A stretch of DNA of 64,000 nucleotides from Fusicatenibacter saccharivorans (GCF_015557635.1 NZ_JADNOP010000006.1:124001-188000), one strand, 5' to 3'; shown: positions 1-8,558, counted from the stretch's first letter. Numbers and translations: made by a program. Notes: generated by a model not told the origin, from the sequence alone.

Positions 1-681
1 CAGAAAATCGCCAATCTCCCGGTGGAGACGATGCAGCGGACGGGAAAACTGATCCTGAAAATTGCAGTACTCCTTCTGGTACTGTTCGTGCTCCCATCGG
101 CGCTCTACGGAAAGGATCCGATTGCGGAGGCGATCGCAGGTTATGAGCCGAAAGAGCTGGAAAGCGATCTTACGATCGAAACACCGGAGGCCGAGACGCC
201 GCAGGGCATGGAGCAGGCCGATCTGTCCGATATGCTGGGGGACAAAGAGTACAAACCGATGCCGCAGTGGATCCAGAATCTTTTTACGGCGGTCATGTAT
301 CTTGTGATGGTTGCCGTCGGAATCGCGGTTCTGCGGGCGATTTACCAGAGCGTAAAAAATGCGGGAAAAGCCTTCTCAGAGGATGAGGAGGACGAAGTTC
401 TCTTCCTGCATCAGGGAAACGACGAACGGGAAAATCTGCCGTGGCGGCGGGAAAAGAAAGAGGGCTATCTCACACCGAATATGCGTATCCGCCGGCAGTA
501 TAAAAAAACGATCAAAAAAGCCGGAAAATACCAGCCGACCGGAGCCGAAACCCCGGCGGAGCTGGAAGAGAGAAACGAGCTTTCCGGCGACGGCATGAGA
601 CGGCTGCACGACGGCTATGAAAAAGCCCGTTACAGCCGCGAGGGCTGCACAAAAGAAGAGGCGGAAGCGCTGCGGAACTGA
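1..681 (+). CDS. DUF4129-type membrane protein, C-terminal part (5' truncated by window edge)
   Basis: The frame is open from base 1, so this is the 3' end of a longer gene (227 codons visible). Two hydrophobic helices are seen, one near visible residues 17-37 and one near 97-115, separated by an acidic, proline-rich extracellular-type segment. The tail is charged and ends in a pattern typical of DUF4129: an Arg-rich stretch, a TPAEL motif and a YEKARYS motif before the terminus. DUF4129 domains often sit at the end of transglutaminase-like membrane proteins, but that upstream part is outside the window. The gene converges on spoVAC with only one base between the stops. The domain call is fairly firm; the function is unknown. 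Confidence 0.7.
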   Translation, partial: QKIANLPVETMQRTGKLILKIAVLLLVLFVLPSALYGKDPIAEAIAGYEPKELESDLTIETPEAETPQGMEQADLSDMLGDKEYKPMPQWIQNLFTAVMYLVMVAVGIAVLRAIYQSVKNAGKAFSEDEEDEVLFLHQGNDERENLPWRREKKEGYLTPNMRIRRQYKKTIKKAGKYQPTGAETPAELEERNELSGDGMRRLHDGYEKARYSREGCTKEEAEALRN

Positions 682-682
682 T

Positions 683-1156
683 TTAAAACCAGTTCCCGGC
701 AGCGGTCCACAGCCAATAGAGAAAGCCGAGCAGCCAGCTTGCAAAAACACCGTACAGAATGACAGGTCCGGCGATGGTGAAAATTTTCGCACCGATGCCG
801 AAGACCTGTCCTTCTTTTTTATATTCAATCGCAGGAGCTGCAACCGAGTTGGCAAAGCCGGTGATCGGGACGAGCGCACCGCAGCCGGCAAAGGTGACGA
901 TTTTCTGATAGATGTTGAGGCCGGTTAAAATCACACTGCTAAGGATCAGAATCAGCGAGCACCAGGAGCCGGCGTCATCTTTGCTGAGCGAGAACTGCGT
1001 TTTGCCGATATGGAGCAGAATCTGCCCAACGACACAGATCAGACCGCCGACGATAAAGGCTTTTGCCATATTGCAGAAGAGATTCTGCTTTGGCGTCACC
1101 TCTTTGACAAACTGTTCGTATTCTTTTTTTGCCCGTTCACTTTTTAAACTCTGCAT
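683..1156 (-). CDS. spoVAC: Stage V sporulation protein AC
   Basis: A 157-residue polytopic membrane protein of the usual SpoVAC length. After a charged N-terminus with the family-like segment VTPKQNLFCNMAKAFIVGG come about four hydrophobic helices. In spore formers SpoVAC is part of the SpoVA channel in the inner spore membrane that moves dipicolinic acid into the spore and out at germination; B. subtilis SpoVAC also behaves as a mechanosensitive channel. I chose the ATG at 1156, nine bases after a GGAGG; a GTG one codon earlier is possible. It is the last gene of a minus-strand spoVAA-AB-AC unit, 19 bases after spoVAB. The partner genes spoVAD and spoVAE lie on the other strand. Confidence 0.93.
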   Translation of the reverse strand: MQSLKSERAKKEYEQFVKEVTPKQNLFCNMAKAFIVGGLICVVGQILLHIGKTQFSLSKDDAGSWCSLILILSSVILTGLNIYQKIVTFAGCGALVPITGFANSVAAPAIEYKKEGQVFGIGAKIFTIAGPVILYGVFASWLLGFLYWLWTAAGNWF

Positions 1157-1175
1157 CACATCTTACCTCCAGTTC

Positions 1176-1598
1176 TTATTGAAATCCACTTGCAAAATAA
1201 TAGAGAGAGCCCGCGATTTTCCCTGCCGCCATGCAGAGAATTACAAACGGCAGTCCGCGCGTCAGTCCGATCCGGCGGCAGAGGATCGAAAACAGGTTGA
1301 CGACTTCGCCGAGCGCGATGATCCAGCTTCCCAGATAAATGCCCGCAAAAAGCCAGAACACACCGGCCGTCCAGGAGGGCAGGGAAAACGAGAAGGTGCC
1401 AAGCGAGAAAAGATCGCCGAACAGCGCCCCGGCCATACAGCAGCATTCGTAAAAACGCAGGCTCCCTGCTGTCTTTGTGATGCCGGCGTACCGTGTCACG
1501 ATGCCAAGGCCGATCACAAGCGCGACAAGGCCGCTCGCGATGAAAAAGCCAAGGCTAAGACCGGCTGTGATCAGCAGGATCTCTGGCAGGATTCGCAT
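1176..1598 (-). CDS. spoVAB: Stage V sporulation protein AB
   Basis: A 140-residue protein with four to five hydrophobic segments, matching SpoVAB in size and in gene order (AA-AB-AC). The open frame extends upstream to 1751, but that part is Arg/Ser-rich shadow sequence of spoVAA. The ATG at 1598 is preceded by AGGAGG with seven-base spacing and begins the hydrophobic segment MRILPEILLITAGLSLGFF. It overlaps the 3' end of spoVAA by 44 bases, implying translational coupling. SpoVAB is needed in B. subtilis for dipicolinate uptake into spores, but its molecular role is not well defined. Confidence 0.88.
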   Translation of the reverse strand: MRILPEILLITAGLSLGFFIASGLVALVIGLGIVTRYAGITKTAGSLRFYECCCMAGALFGDLFSLGTFSFSLPSWTAGVFWLFAGIYLGSWIIALGEVVNLFSILCRRIGLTRGLPFVILCMAAGKIAGSLYYFASGFQ

Positions 1599-2223
1599 GA
1601 AAAGCCTCCTTTCCTTTACCGGAGCGGTCGTTCTGTTCGATAATGGTCGTATCGATATCATCCTCGTAGACCCGCATTTCCACCTCGAGCGGCGTCGGGT
1701 CCTGCGTGAATTTCCGCCGTCCGAAATGGTTGAAATAGAGCACGACGCCAAGGCCGATGCCGATGGAATATGAAATTTCCAGCACCGAAAATCCGGGCGT
1801 CATCTGCGGGAGAAAACGGGTGTAAACATCCAAAAACAGCTCGCGGACGCCGATGTCGGTGTGGAAGGTCATAATGGAAAACGCAGTTCCGATAAACGTA
1901 AGGATGCCGACCAGAATCGTTTTGCACCAGCTGATCCAGGTGTTTTTCTGACGCGGATCCTCGTACGTTAAAATAAAATTCGGCTCGCCGATGTGGGTGA
2001 CATCGACGTGCTCCTCGGCCTCCGTGACGAGGCGGACGAGGGTGGAGGCGGAGCAGACGTAGCGCCCGTATCCGTCATCGGGAAGATGCGCCACGCGGCG
2101 GACCTGATTGCGGGCAAGGACAGCGCCGTCTGAACAGGAAAGCTGCGCCACATCGCCGAGCGTCACGACGGGACTGGTGATTTTGATATTCCGCTCCGTC
2201 TGAAGATACAGCATTTCACTCAT
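1555..2223 (-). CDS. spoVAA: Stage V sporulation protein AA
   Basis: A 222-residue protein with a soluble N-terminal part of about 125 residues that reads like a SpoVAA N-domain (an ITSPVVTLGDVAQLSCSD segment near the start), followed by two membrane helices (about 127-145 and 165-190). B. subtilis SpoVAA is about 206 residues. The start ATG at 2223 follows an AGAGGA ribosome binding site. It is the first gene of the minus-strand spoVAA-AB-AC unit, and its last 14 codons overlap spoVAB. The divergent gene spoVAD starts 158 bases away, so the short intergenic gap should hold both forespore promoters; I could not recognise a clear sigma-G site. Confidence 0.88.
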   Translation of the reverse strand: MSEMLYLQTERNIKITSPVVTLGDVAQLSCSDGAVLARNQVRRVAHLPDDGYGRYVCSASTLVRLVTEAEEHVDVTHIGEPNFILTYEDPRQKNTWISWCKTILVGILTFIGTAFSIMTFHTDIGVRELFLDVYTRFLPQMTPGFSVLEISYSIGIGLGVVLYFNHFGRRKFTQDPTPLEVEMRVYEDDIDTTIIEQNDRSGKGKEAFHANPARDPADHSRS

Positions 2224-2380
2224 GAAAAAGATTCCTCTAAAAGTTTCTGAAACAGGATTTTTGTGCTACAGCGTACAGAGTTCCCTAAAACAGGAAAATC
2301 ATGCGTAAGAATGGAAAAAACGGAAATACTGAAGGTCAGAAATGGTAAGACGCAAAATAAGAAAACGGAGGAATTTGCCG

Positions 2381-3400
2381 ATGAGACAGATGACAGGAAA
2401 GCAGAGCATCTCGTTTGCCAAAGCCGTCTATATCGAGGGCAGCGCGGCGATTGTAGGAGAAAAGGAAAAGGATGGACCGCTGGGCGAATACTTTTCGCAC
2501 ACGCTTTCGGACCCGATGTGCGGGCAGGAGAGCTGGGAGGAGGGCGAGAGTGAACTGCAGCTTGCCACCGCGAAGCTGGCAATGCAGAAAGCCAATGTGA
2601 GGCCAGAGCAGATCCGCATGATTTTTGCGGGCGATCTTCTGGCACAGTCAATCGCATCATCGTTCGGCCTGGTGGATCTGAACTGCCCGCTCTACGGCCT
2701 GTTCGGTGCCTGCTCGACGATGGGAGAGGCGCTTTCGCTTGGCGCGATGGCAGTCGCAGGAGGATACGGTGACCGGGTGCTGGCGGTGACATCGAGCCAT
2801 TTTGGAACGGCGGAGAAGGAGTTCCGTTTTCCGCTCGCCTACGGAAACCAGCGCCCGCCGTCCGCGAGCTGGACGGTGACGGGAAGCGGCGCGTGTGTGC
2901 TTGGAAAAACGAAGAGCAGAGTGAAAATCACGGGCGCTACGACGGGAAAAATCATTGATTACGGGCTGAAAGACAACCAGAACATGGGCGCCTGCATGGC
3001 CCCCGCTGCGTGCGATACGATTGCACAGAACCTCGTCGATTTCAACCGGGAACCGGCCGATTACGACCGCATTGTGACGGGAGATCTCGGCGTTGTGGGG
3101 CGGGAAATTCTGCTGGAGCTGCTGAAGAAAAAAGGATACGATATCTCGGAACAGCACAGTGACTGCGGCATGCTGATCTTCGATCCGGCAAAACAGGACA
3201 CCGGTGCGGGCGGAAGCGGCTGCGGCTGTGCGGCATCGGTGCTGGCGGAGTATCTGCTGCCGAAGCTGGAAAACGGAGAGTGGAAGAGGATTCTGTTTGT
3301 ACCGACTGGTGCGCTGATGTCGAAGGTCAGCTTTCAGGAGGGCAGCAGCGTGCCTGGTATTGCACAGGCGGTTGTAATCGAGAGGGAGGAGGATGTGTAA
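2381..3400 (+). CDS. spoVAD: Stage V sporulation protein AD
   Basis: A 339-residue protein, the normal SpoVAD length (338 in B. subtilis). Residues 4-30 (GKQSISF...YIEGSAAIVG...GPLGEYF) match the conserved SpoVAD opening, and the rest has the thiolase-like fold sequence of the family, including a CSTMGEALSLGAMAV segment. SpoVAD is a soluble dipicolinate-binding protein on the spore inner membrane. An upstream ATG at 2342 exists, but the ATG at 2381 follows GGAGGAA at proper spacing and matches the family start. It is the first gene of a plus-strand pair with spoVAE and is divergent from spoVAA. Confidence 0.94.
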   Translation: MRQMTGKQSISFAKAVYIEGSAAIVGEKEKDGPLGEYFSHTLSDPMCGQESWEEGESELQLATAKLAMQKANVRPEQIRMIFAGDLLAQSIASSFGLVDLNCPLYGLFGACSTMGEALSLGAMAVAGGYGDRVLAVTSSHFGTAEKEFRFPLAYGNQRPPSASWTVTGSGACVLGKTKSRVKITGATTGKIIDYGLKDNQNMGACMAPAACDTIAQNLVDFNREPADYDRIVTGDLGVVGREILLELLKKKGYDISEQHSDCGMLIFDPAKQDTGAGGSGCGCAASVLAEYLLPKLENGEWKRILFVPTGALMSKVSFQEGSSVPGIAQAVVIEREEDV

Positions 3401-3401
3401 A

Positions 3402-3770
3402 ATGGGAACGTTCATGGAATATTTCAATGCCTTCTGGGTCGGCGGCCTCATTTGTGCCCTGTGCCAGATTCTGCTCGACCGCACGAAAATGCTGCCGGGA
3501 AGAATTATGGTAACGCTTGTGTGCACGGGCGCGGTGTTGAGCTTTCTGGGACTCTACGATCCATTTGCAGAATACGCCGGGGCAGGCGCGTCGGTGCCGC
3601 TGCTCGGGTTCGGGCATCTTTTGTTTCAGGGAGTAAAAGATGCCGTAAAAGAAAGCGGATTTTTAGGATTGTTCCAGGGCGGATTAAAGGCGGGGGCTGT
3701 CGGAACATCAGCGGCGTTGATTTTCGCGTATCTTGCAAGCTGGATTTTCCAGCCGAAGATGAAAAAATAG
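3402..3770 (+). CDS. spoVAE: Stage V sporulation protein AE (AEb type)
   Basis: A 122-residue membrane protein with three to four hydrophobic helices and the VGGLICALCQILLD motif near the N-terminus that SpoVAE shares with SpoVAC (related sequences). The open frame begins at 3393, but that ATG is almost inside the ribosome binding site GGAGGAGG at 3385-3392; the ATG at 3402 has the right distance. Its start lies one base after the spoVAD stop, so the two are translationally coupled. It is part of the inner-membrane SpoVA dipicolinate channel. No obvious U-tract terminator follows; the next gene begins 157 bases later. Confidence 0.9.
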   Translation: MGTFMEYFNAFWVGGLICALCQILLDRTKMLPGRIMVTLVCTGAVLSFLGLYDPFAEYAGAGASVPLLGFGHLLFQGVKDAVKESGFLGLFQGGLKAGAVGTSAALIFAYLASWIFQPKMKK

Positions 3771-3804
3771 CAGGTGAAAAATTGCGCAGAAGCAGGCGGA
3801 CTGA

Positions 3805-3904
3805 TATAATAAAGAAAAATGCCGCAGAAAAAAGCAGAATCGCAGCGGCAGGACGAATACAGAAAAAAGCGGGTGTTTTGCGGAAAAAACATCAAAACAC
3901 CCGC
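3805..3904 (+). promoter_or_regulatory. Leader with perfect 12-bp hairpin ahead of the MmcQ/MGMT gene
   Basis: A TATAAT box lies near 3807. A perfect 12-bp inverted repeat (GCGGGTGTTTTG at 3869-3880, complement at 3893-3904, 12-base loop) stands directly upstream of the ribosome binding site of the gene at 3928. It has no U-tract, so it is not a standard terminator. It may be a stability or regulatory hairpin of the 5' leader. Its role is not known. Confidence 0.45.
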
Positions 3905-3927
3905 GACAGGAAGAAAGGAAGTCTGCA

Positions 3928-4590
3928 ATGAAGACAAGAGAAGAAGCGCTATCCTATGGCCTTTCCTTCCCGGACACATATCAGGAAGCACCGTTCCACG
4001 ATGACAACTGGCAGCTCATCCGCGTGAAAGGAAGCAAAAAGGCATTTCTGTGGGTCTATGAAAAGGACGGAATCATTCAGCTGAATGTAAAAGCAAACCC
4101 GGAATGGCGGGACTACTGGCGCGATGCATTCGCGTCAGTTATCCCGGGATATCATCAGAACAAAGAACATTGGAACACGATTCTCCTCGACGGAACCGTA
4201 CCCGATGACGCTGTGCGTACCATGATCGCAGAGAGCTACGACATCATCACGGACAGCCCGACCAAAAGAATCTATGAGGCGGTAAAGCAGATTCCGCGCG
4301 GAAAAGTGGCGACATACGGCCAGATAGCAGCGCTTGCAGGCGAGCCGAAGATGGCGCGTGCCGTGGGAAACGCCTTACATAAAAACACAGATCCGGAGCA
4401 CATTCCATGCTACCGTGTGGTAAACTCCAAAGGCGAACTGGCCGCGGAATTTGTCTTCGGCGGCGCCGGGAAACAGGCGGATATGCTGGAGGCAGACGGC
4501 ATTGTGCTGGAAAACGGCCGCGTCAATTTAAAGAAGTACGGCATCAACGTGGAAGAGATGCTGGCACAGCGGGAGCTGGAGCAAAACTGA
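3928..4590 (+). CDS. MmcQ/YjbR-MGMT fusion protein (alkyltransferase-type DNA-binding domain)
   Basis: A 220-residue two-domain protein. Residues 1-110 look like a MmcQ/YjbR domain (a double-wing DNA-binding-like fold of unknown role), with the segment SYGLSFPDTYQEAPFHDDNW. Residues 115-200 are a 6-O-methylguanine-DNA methyltransferase C-terminal domain, with RGKVATYGQIAALAG and the active-site region IPCYRVV. The reactive Cys161 is present, unlike in alkyltransferase-like proteins that carry Trp there, but the usual His of PCHRV is Tyr. MGMT removes alkyl groups from O6-guanine in a suicidal transfer; whether this protein does so with Tyr in that place is unsure. It is a single gene with its own promoter-like sequence. 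Confidence 0.85.
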   Translation: MKTREEALSYGLSFPDTYQEAPFHDDNWQLIRVKGSKKAFLWVYEKDGIIQLNVKANPEWRDYWRDAFASVIPGYHQNKEHWNTILLDGTVPDDAVRTMIAESYDIITDSPTKRIYEAVKQIPRGKVATYGQIAALAGEPKMARAVGNALHKNTDPEHIPCYRVVNSKGELAAEFVFGGAGKQADMLEADGIVLENGRVNLKKYGINVEEMLAQRELEQN

Positions 4591-4612
4591 AAAAACAGGA
4601 TGCACAAAACAG

Positions 4613-4660
4613 CGAAAGACCGGAACGGCAGAGGAAAATGTCCGTTTCGGTCTTTCATTA
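4613..4660 (+). terminator. Terminator-like hairpin between convergent genes
   Basis: An inverted repeat, GAAAGACCGGAACGG paired with CCGTTTCGGTCTTTC (one wobble), lies between the MmcQ/MGMT gene and the oppositely oriented PatB gene. The U-tract on the plus strand is weak. It probably serves both genes. Confidence 0.55.
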
Positions 4661-4689
4661 TGTTTGGCTTATAAAATTAGAAAATACAA

Positions 4690-5892
4690 TTATTTCGCAT
4701 TGAATACATACTTATCCATACGGTCAAATGCCTCTTTCACAAGCACATGCGGCAGTGCCAGATTCAGGCGGATCGCATACGGTCTGTGGAACGGCCGTCC
4801 GTCCTGCCAGATCACGCCGACAGCAACACCGGCTTTCAGCAGTGTATCCATATCGGTATCATGCTCCTTGCACCACTCCTCGCAGTCGAGGTACAGCATG
4901 TACGTTCCTTCTGGTTTGGAAAGCTTCACGCCCTTGAAATGCTCGAGAATGTAGTTGTACGCATAATCCGCATTCGATTTCAGCACTTCGCGCAGTTCAT
5001 CCACCCACTGGTATCCCTCCGGACGGTAAGCGCCGATCAGCGCATGAACAGAGAGTACGTTCGGAGAATTGTAGTGAGAAAGGGACGAAGCCTTCTCCAC
5101 ACGGTCGCGCAGCATGCGGTTGTAGATGATGTGGTAGGAGCCTACAAGGCCAGCCAGGTTAAAGGTCTTGGACGGTGCATAAAGTGCGATGGTGCGCTCG
5201 CGTGCATCCTTCGAAACGGACTGCGTTGGGATATGTTTGAAGCCCGGCAGTGTCAGGTCAGACCAGATCTCATCGGAGATGACAACGCATTCATTTGCTT
5301 TGTAAATTTCCATCGCCTTTTCAATTTCCTCGCGCTCCCAGACACGGCCTGTCGGGTTGTGCGGAGAGCAGAAAATCGCGAAATGAATGTTGTGTTCTTT
5401 TAACTTGCGGTCCATATCGGCGTAGTCCATACGCCATACGCCGTTCTCATCCTGAACAAGATCGGAGAGAACGATATTGCGTCCGCAGTTCTCAAGAACA
5501 CCGGTAAAACCGATGTATGTCGGGGAATGCAGAAGAATGGATTCGCCCGGGGATGTAAAAGCGGCAGCAGCCGAAGCAACACAGCCGAGCACGCCGTTCT
5601 CATAGCCGATCGCCTCACGCGGCAGATCTTCCACACCGTTGCGCTCTTTCTGCCAGCGGATGATGCTGTCAAAATATGCATCCGGCAGATTAAAGTAGCC
5701 AAAATGCGGTTCGTTGACTCTCGCGTGAATTGCTTCCTGAATGGTCGGAAGAGACGGGAAGTTCATGTCGGCCACCCACATCGGGATGCGGGAGAAGCCC
5801 TCTTTGACTTCCGCACCCGGAATCGGGATCTGATCGACAGCGATCGAATCGTGGCCGCTGCGGTTCATCAGAGATGTAAAATCGTATTTCAT
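4690..5892 (-). CDS. PLP-dependent C-S lyase / aminotransferase of the MalY/PatB family
   Basis: A 400-residue fold-type I PLP enzyme. The family signature IPMWVADMNFPSLPTIQEAI lies near residues 36-55, SPHNPTGRVW near the centre, and the PLP lysine in APSKTFNLAGL. MalY/PatB enzymes act as cystathionine or cysteine-S-conjugate beta-lyases, releasing pyruvate, ammonia and a thiol such as homocysteine or hydrogen sulfide. The open frame starts at 5946, but the ATG at 5892 follows AAAGGAGGG and begins MKYDFTSL, the usual family opening. It is a single gene, convergent with the MmcQ/MGMT gene. Exact substrate is not determinable; the family is sure. Confidence 0.9.
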   Translation of the reverse strand: MKYDFTSLMNRSGHDSIAVDQIPIPGAEVKEGFSRIPMWVADMNFPSLPTIQEAIHARVNEPHFGYFNLPDAYFDSIIRWQKERNGVEDLPREAIGYENGVLGCVASAAAAFTSPGESILLHSPTYIGFTGVLENCGRNIVLSDLVQDENGVWRMDYADMDRKLKEHNIHFAIFCSPHNPTGRVWEREEIEKAMEIYKANECVVISDEIWSDLTLPGFKHIPTQSVSKDARERTIALYAPSKTFNLAGLVGSYHIIYNRMLRDRVEKASSLSHYNSPNVLSVHALIGAYRPEGYQWVDELREVLKSNADYAYNYILEHFKGVKLSKPEGTYMLYLDCEEWCKEHDTDMDTLLKAGVAVGVIWQDGRPFHRPYAIRLNLALPHVLVKEAFDRMDKYVFNAK

Positions 5893-6067
5893 TGGTAAAA
5901 ACCCTCCTTTGTGTTTGCTGTGCTCTCGAAGTAAAACCAAAAGCACATGGAAAACCGGATGCAGCTTCCTTTCCTCGCTGAAAGAAAAACCTGCAGCCGG
6001 CTGAATACAGATATTATAACACGGAGGGGAATTTTCGTAAACAAAAGAATGCTTTATTCGGCACCAT

Positions 6068-7150
6068 TTATTCCGCGCCGATCCAGTTATCGCGGTTGAT
6101 TGCTTCCGTGTGGCTGGTGCTTTCGTTCATGATTTTCTGCAGATCCGGCCGGTCATAGTTGACAATGCCCTTTCCGAGATATTCATGGCTGCCGCGCCGG
6201 AAGACGCTGACGACATCGCCTTTCTTGAAATCGCCTTCGACTGCCACGATGCCTTTAGGAAGCAGGCTCTTTGCCTGAACAGCAAGTGCTTCTGCGGCAC
6301 CCTCATCGACGTAGAGGTTGCCCGCACTCGGCGCATAGAATGCCATCCACTGCAGACGCGTTTTCATGTTGTGGCCGCTGGCGGTAAAGTACGTTCCTTT
6401 TGCGGTTCCTTTCACCGCACGCACAATGTTGTTTTCCTCCGCCGAGGAGCAGATCAGAACCGGCACACCGGCTCTTGTGGCAAGCGAAGCGGCGGAGAGC
6501 TTCGTTGTCATGCCTCCAGTTCCGTTGCCCGATCCCGCACCGCCTGCCGCAGCAGTGAGCTCCGGCGTGATCTCATTTACCACGTCGATATGGCGCGCAT
6601 TCGGGTCACTCTTTGGATTGGCAGTGTAGAGCCCGTCGATATCGGTCAGCAGAATCAGAAGCGATGCATGCAGCATCGCAGCCACCTGGGCGGAGAGCGT
6701 GTCGTTGTCGCCGACCTTCAGCTCCTCAATCGCGATCGTATCGTTCTCATTGATGATCGGAATCGCACCGCGCCCGAGCAGGACGGAGAGGGAGCCGAAG
6801 ATGTTTTTATAGCGGCGGCGGTCCTCAAAGTCACTGCGGTTCAAAAGAATCTGCGCACACGGAATCTGGTACGCCATCAGATTTTTCGTGTATTCCTCCA
6901 TCAGAAGGCCCTGGCCGACAGCAGCGGCAGCCTGTTTATCGGCAATTTTCGTCGGCCGTTTTTTAAAGCCGAGACGGGAAAAGCCTGCGGCGATCGCACC
7001 GGAGGAAACGAGAATCACATGGTGGCCTGCCGTCTGCAGCGCGGCAAGCTGGGTCGTAATGTTCCGTATTTTTTCAGCATCCATGGTTCCGTCTGAGAGT
7101 GTCAGGGAGCTGGTGCCGACTTTCACAACTATCGTCTGTTTTTCCATCAT
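6068..7150 (-). CDS. proB: Glutamate 5-kinase
   Basis: A 360-residue protein: an amino-acid kinase domain (residues 1-255) with VVKVGTSSLT, VSSGAIAAGFSRLG, the NENDTIA segment and LLTDIDGLYTANP, followed by a C-terminal PUA domain (about 275-355). It phosphorylates glutamate to glutamyl-5-phosphate, the first step of proline synthesis, and is normally feedback-inhibited by proline. proA, the usual partner, is not in this window. Start: two ATGs in a row at 7150 and 7147, preceded by a GAGG. The gene stands alone between the PatB gene and a divergent Nudix gene. I see no T-box in its leader. Confidence 0.95.
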   Translation of the reverse strand: MMEKQTIVVKVGTSSLTLSDGTMDAEKIRNITTQLAALQTAGHHVILVSSGAIAAGFSRLGFKKRPTKIADKQAAAAVGQGLLMEEYTKNLMAYQIPCAQILLNRSDFEDRRRYKNIFGSLSVLLGRGAIPIINENDTIAIEELKVGDNDTLSAQVAAMLHASLLILLTDIDGLYTANPKSDPNARHIDVVNEITPELTAAAGGAGSGNGTGGMTTKLSAASLATRAGVPVLICSSAEENNIVRAVKGTAKGTYFTASGHNMKTRLQWMAFYAPSAGNLYVDEGAAEALAVQAKSLLPKGIVAVEGDFKKGDVVSVFRRGSHEYLGKGIVNYDRPDLQKIMNESTSHTEAINRDNWIGAE

Positions 7151-7428
7151 GAAAACCTCAAATGTAAGAAATGATAAGAAACGTTGTTTACGGGTGACAA
7201 AACATCAATTACAGACACTTTAACACAGTACTGTGTGAGAGTCAAGAAGATGCGGAATGGTCGTTACATTTTTCGTGAAAGATCTGCAAAAAGATAGAAA
7301 TTTGTTGCTGGAATTCTGAAAAAGTATGGTAGAATAGAAAACGAGAAAAAGGTGTGTGCAGAAATACATTTTTCCTGAAAAACAAAAGAAGCGGAAAGAA
7401 GTCCGGCACACGACGGAGGGAGTCAAAG

Positions 7429-8541
7429 ATGGAGGAAAAAACAGAAGAAAGAGGCAGAGGCTGCATGACAACGCTGTGCTACATCGAAAAGGATGACAGC
7501 TATCTGATGATGCACCGCACGGTGAAAAAGAACGATGTCAACAAGGACAAGTGGATCGGCGTCGGCGGCCATGCGGAACTTGGCGAAAGCCCGGAGGAAT
7601 GCCTGCTGCGTGAAGTAAAAGAGGAAACCGGCTACACGCTGACGAGCTGGCGTTTCCGCGGTCTCGTTACCTTTGTGACAGAGGCAGAAAACAGCAAAAC
7701 GGTGGAGTACATGGAGTATATGTGTCTCTACACGGCAGACGGATTCACGGGAGAACCGACTGCATGTGATGAGGGCGAACTCGCCTGGGTGAAAAAAGAG
7801 GACGTCCTGCACCTGAATCTGTGGGAGGGAGACAAAATCTTTTTCCGCCTTCTGAATGAAGACGAGCCGTTTTTCTCCCTGAAGCTGCGGTATGTGGGCG
7901 ACACGCTCGCAGAAGCGGTGCTGAACGGAAAACAGATGGAACTTTTTGAGGAGCGCTCAGGCGACGGCACGCCGACCGGAACCATCGTAGAACGCGGCGT
8001 GGCGCACAGTGAGGGACGGTGTCACGGAACGGCACATATCTGGATTGCACGGGCGAATGAGAAGAGCGGCTGTGAGGTACTGCTGCAGAAAAGGAGTGCC
8101 TGGAAAGATTCGAATCCGGGCTGCTACGATATTTCAAGCGCCGGCCATCTTTCGGCGGGCGATACATATTTGGAAGGGGCTCTGCGGGAAATCGGCGAGG
8201 AGCTCGGCATCCACGCAGAGGCAGAGGAGCTGAGGGATCTTGGCCTGCTGGAAAAAGTATCACACGGTGTTTTTTACGGAAAACCGTTCCACGATCATGA
8301 GGTCAGCGCCGTGTATCTTTACACGAAGCCGGTCGAGGCGGAAAAACTGCATCTACAGGAGTCGGAAGTAGAAGCAGTCCGCTGGATGGATCTCAAAGAG
8401 TGCCAGAAGGCGGTAAGAGAAGGAAGCATTCCCAACTGTATTGATATACGGGAACTGGAAATGATTGAAAAAGCGTGGTTCGCCGGAGAAAAAACAAAAG
8501 ATGAGGCAGAAAAAGAGGCAGCAGCCACCGCTGAAAAATAA
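7429..8541 (+). CDS. Tandem Nudix hydrolase (two Nudix domains in one chain)
   Basis: A 370-residue protein with two complete Nudix boxes. The first, residues 47-69, reads GHAELGESPEE...REVKEETG within a MutT/8-oxo-dGTPase-like domain (residues 1-150). The second, residues 239-261, reads GHLSAGDT...REIGEELG within an isopentenyl-diphosphate-isomerase/YfcD-like domain (residues 185-340). A hinge rich in charged residues joins them, and the C-terminus is Lys/Glu/Ala-rich. Nudix enzymes hydrolyse nucleoside diphosphates linked to another group; substrates here are unknown. The ATG at 7429 follows GGAGGGA; the longer frame from 7354 has no good ribosome binding site. It is a single gene ending in a terminator. 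Confidence 0.88.
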   Translation: MEEKTEERGRGCMTTLCYIEKDDSYLMMHRTVKKNDVNKDKWIGVGGHAELGESPEECLLREVKEETGYTLTSWRFRGLVTFVTEAENSKTVEYMEYMCLYTADGFTGEPTACDEGELAWVKKEDVLHLNLWEGDKIFFRLLNEDEPFFSLKLRYVGDTLAEAVLNGKQMELFEERSGDGTPTGTIVERGVAHSEGRCHGTAHIWIARANEKSGCEVLLQKRSAWKDSNPGCYDISSAGHLSAGDTYLEGALREIGEELGIHAEAEELRDLGLLEKVSHGVFYGKPFHDHEVSAVYLYTKPVEAEKLHLQESEVEAVRWMDLKECQKAVREGSIPNCIDIRELEMIEKAWFAGEKTKDEAEKEAAATAEK

Positions 8542-8558
8542 AAAGAAATGCATGAAAG

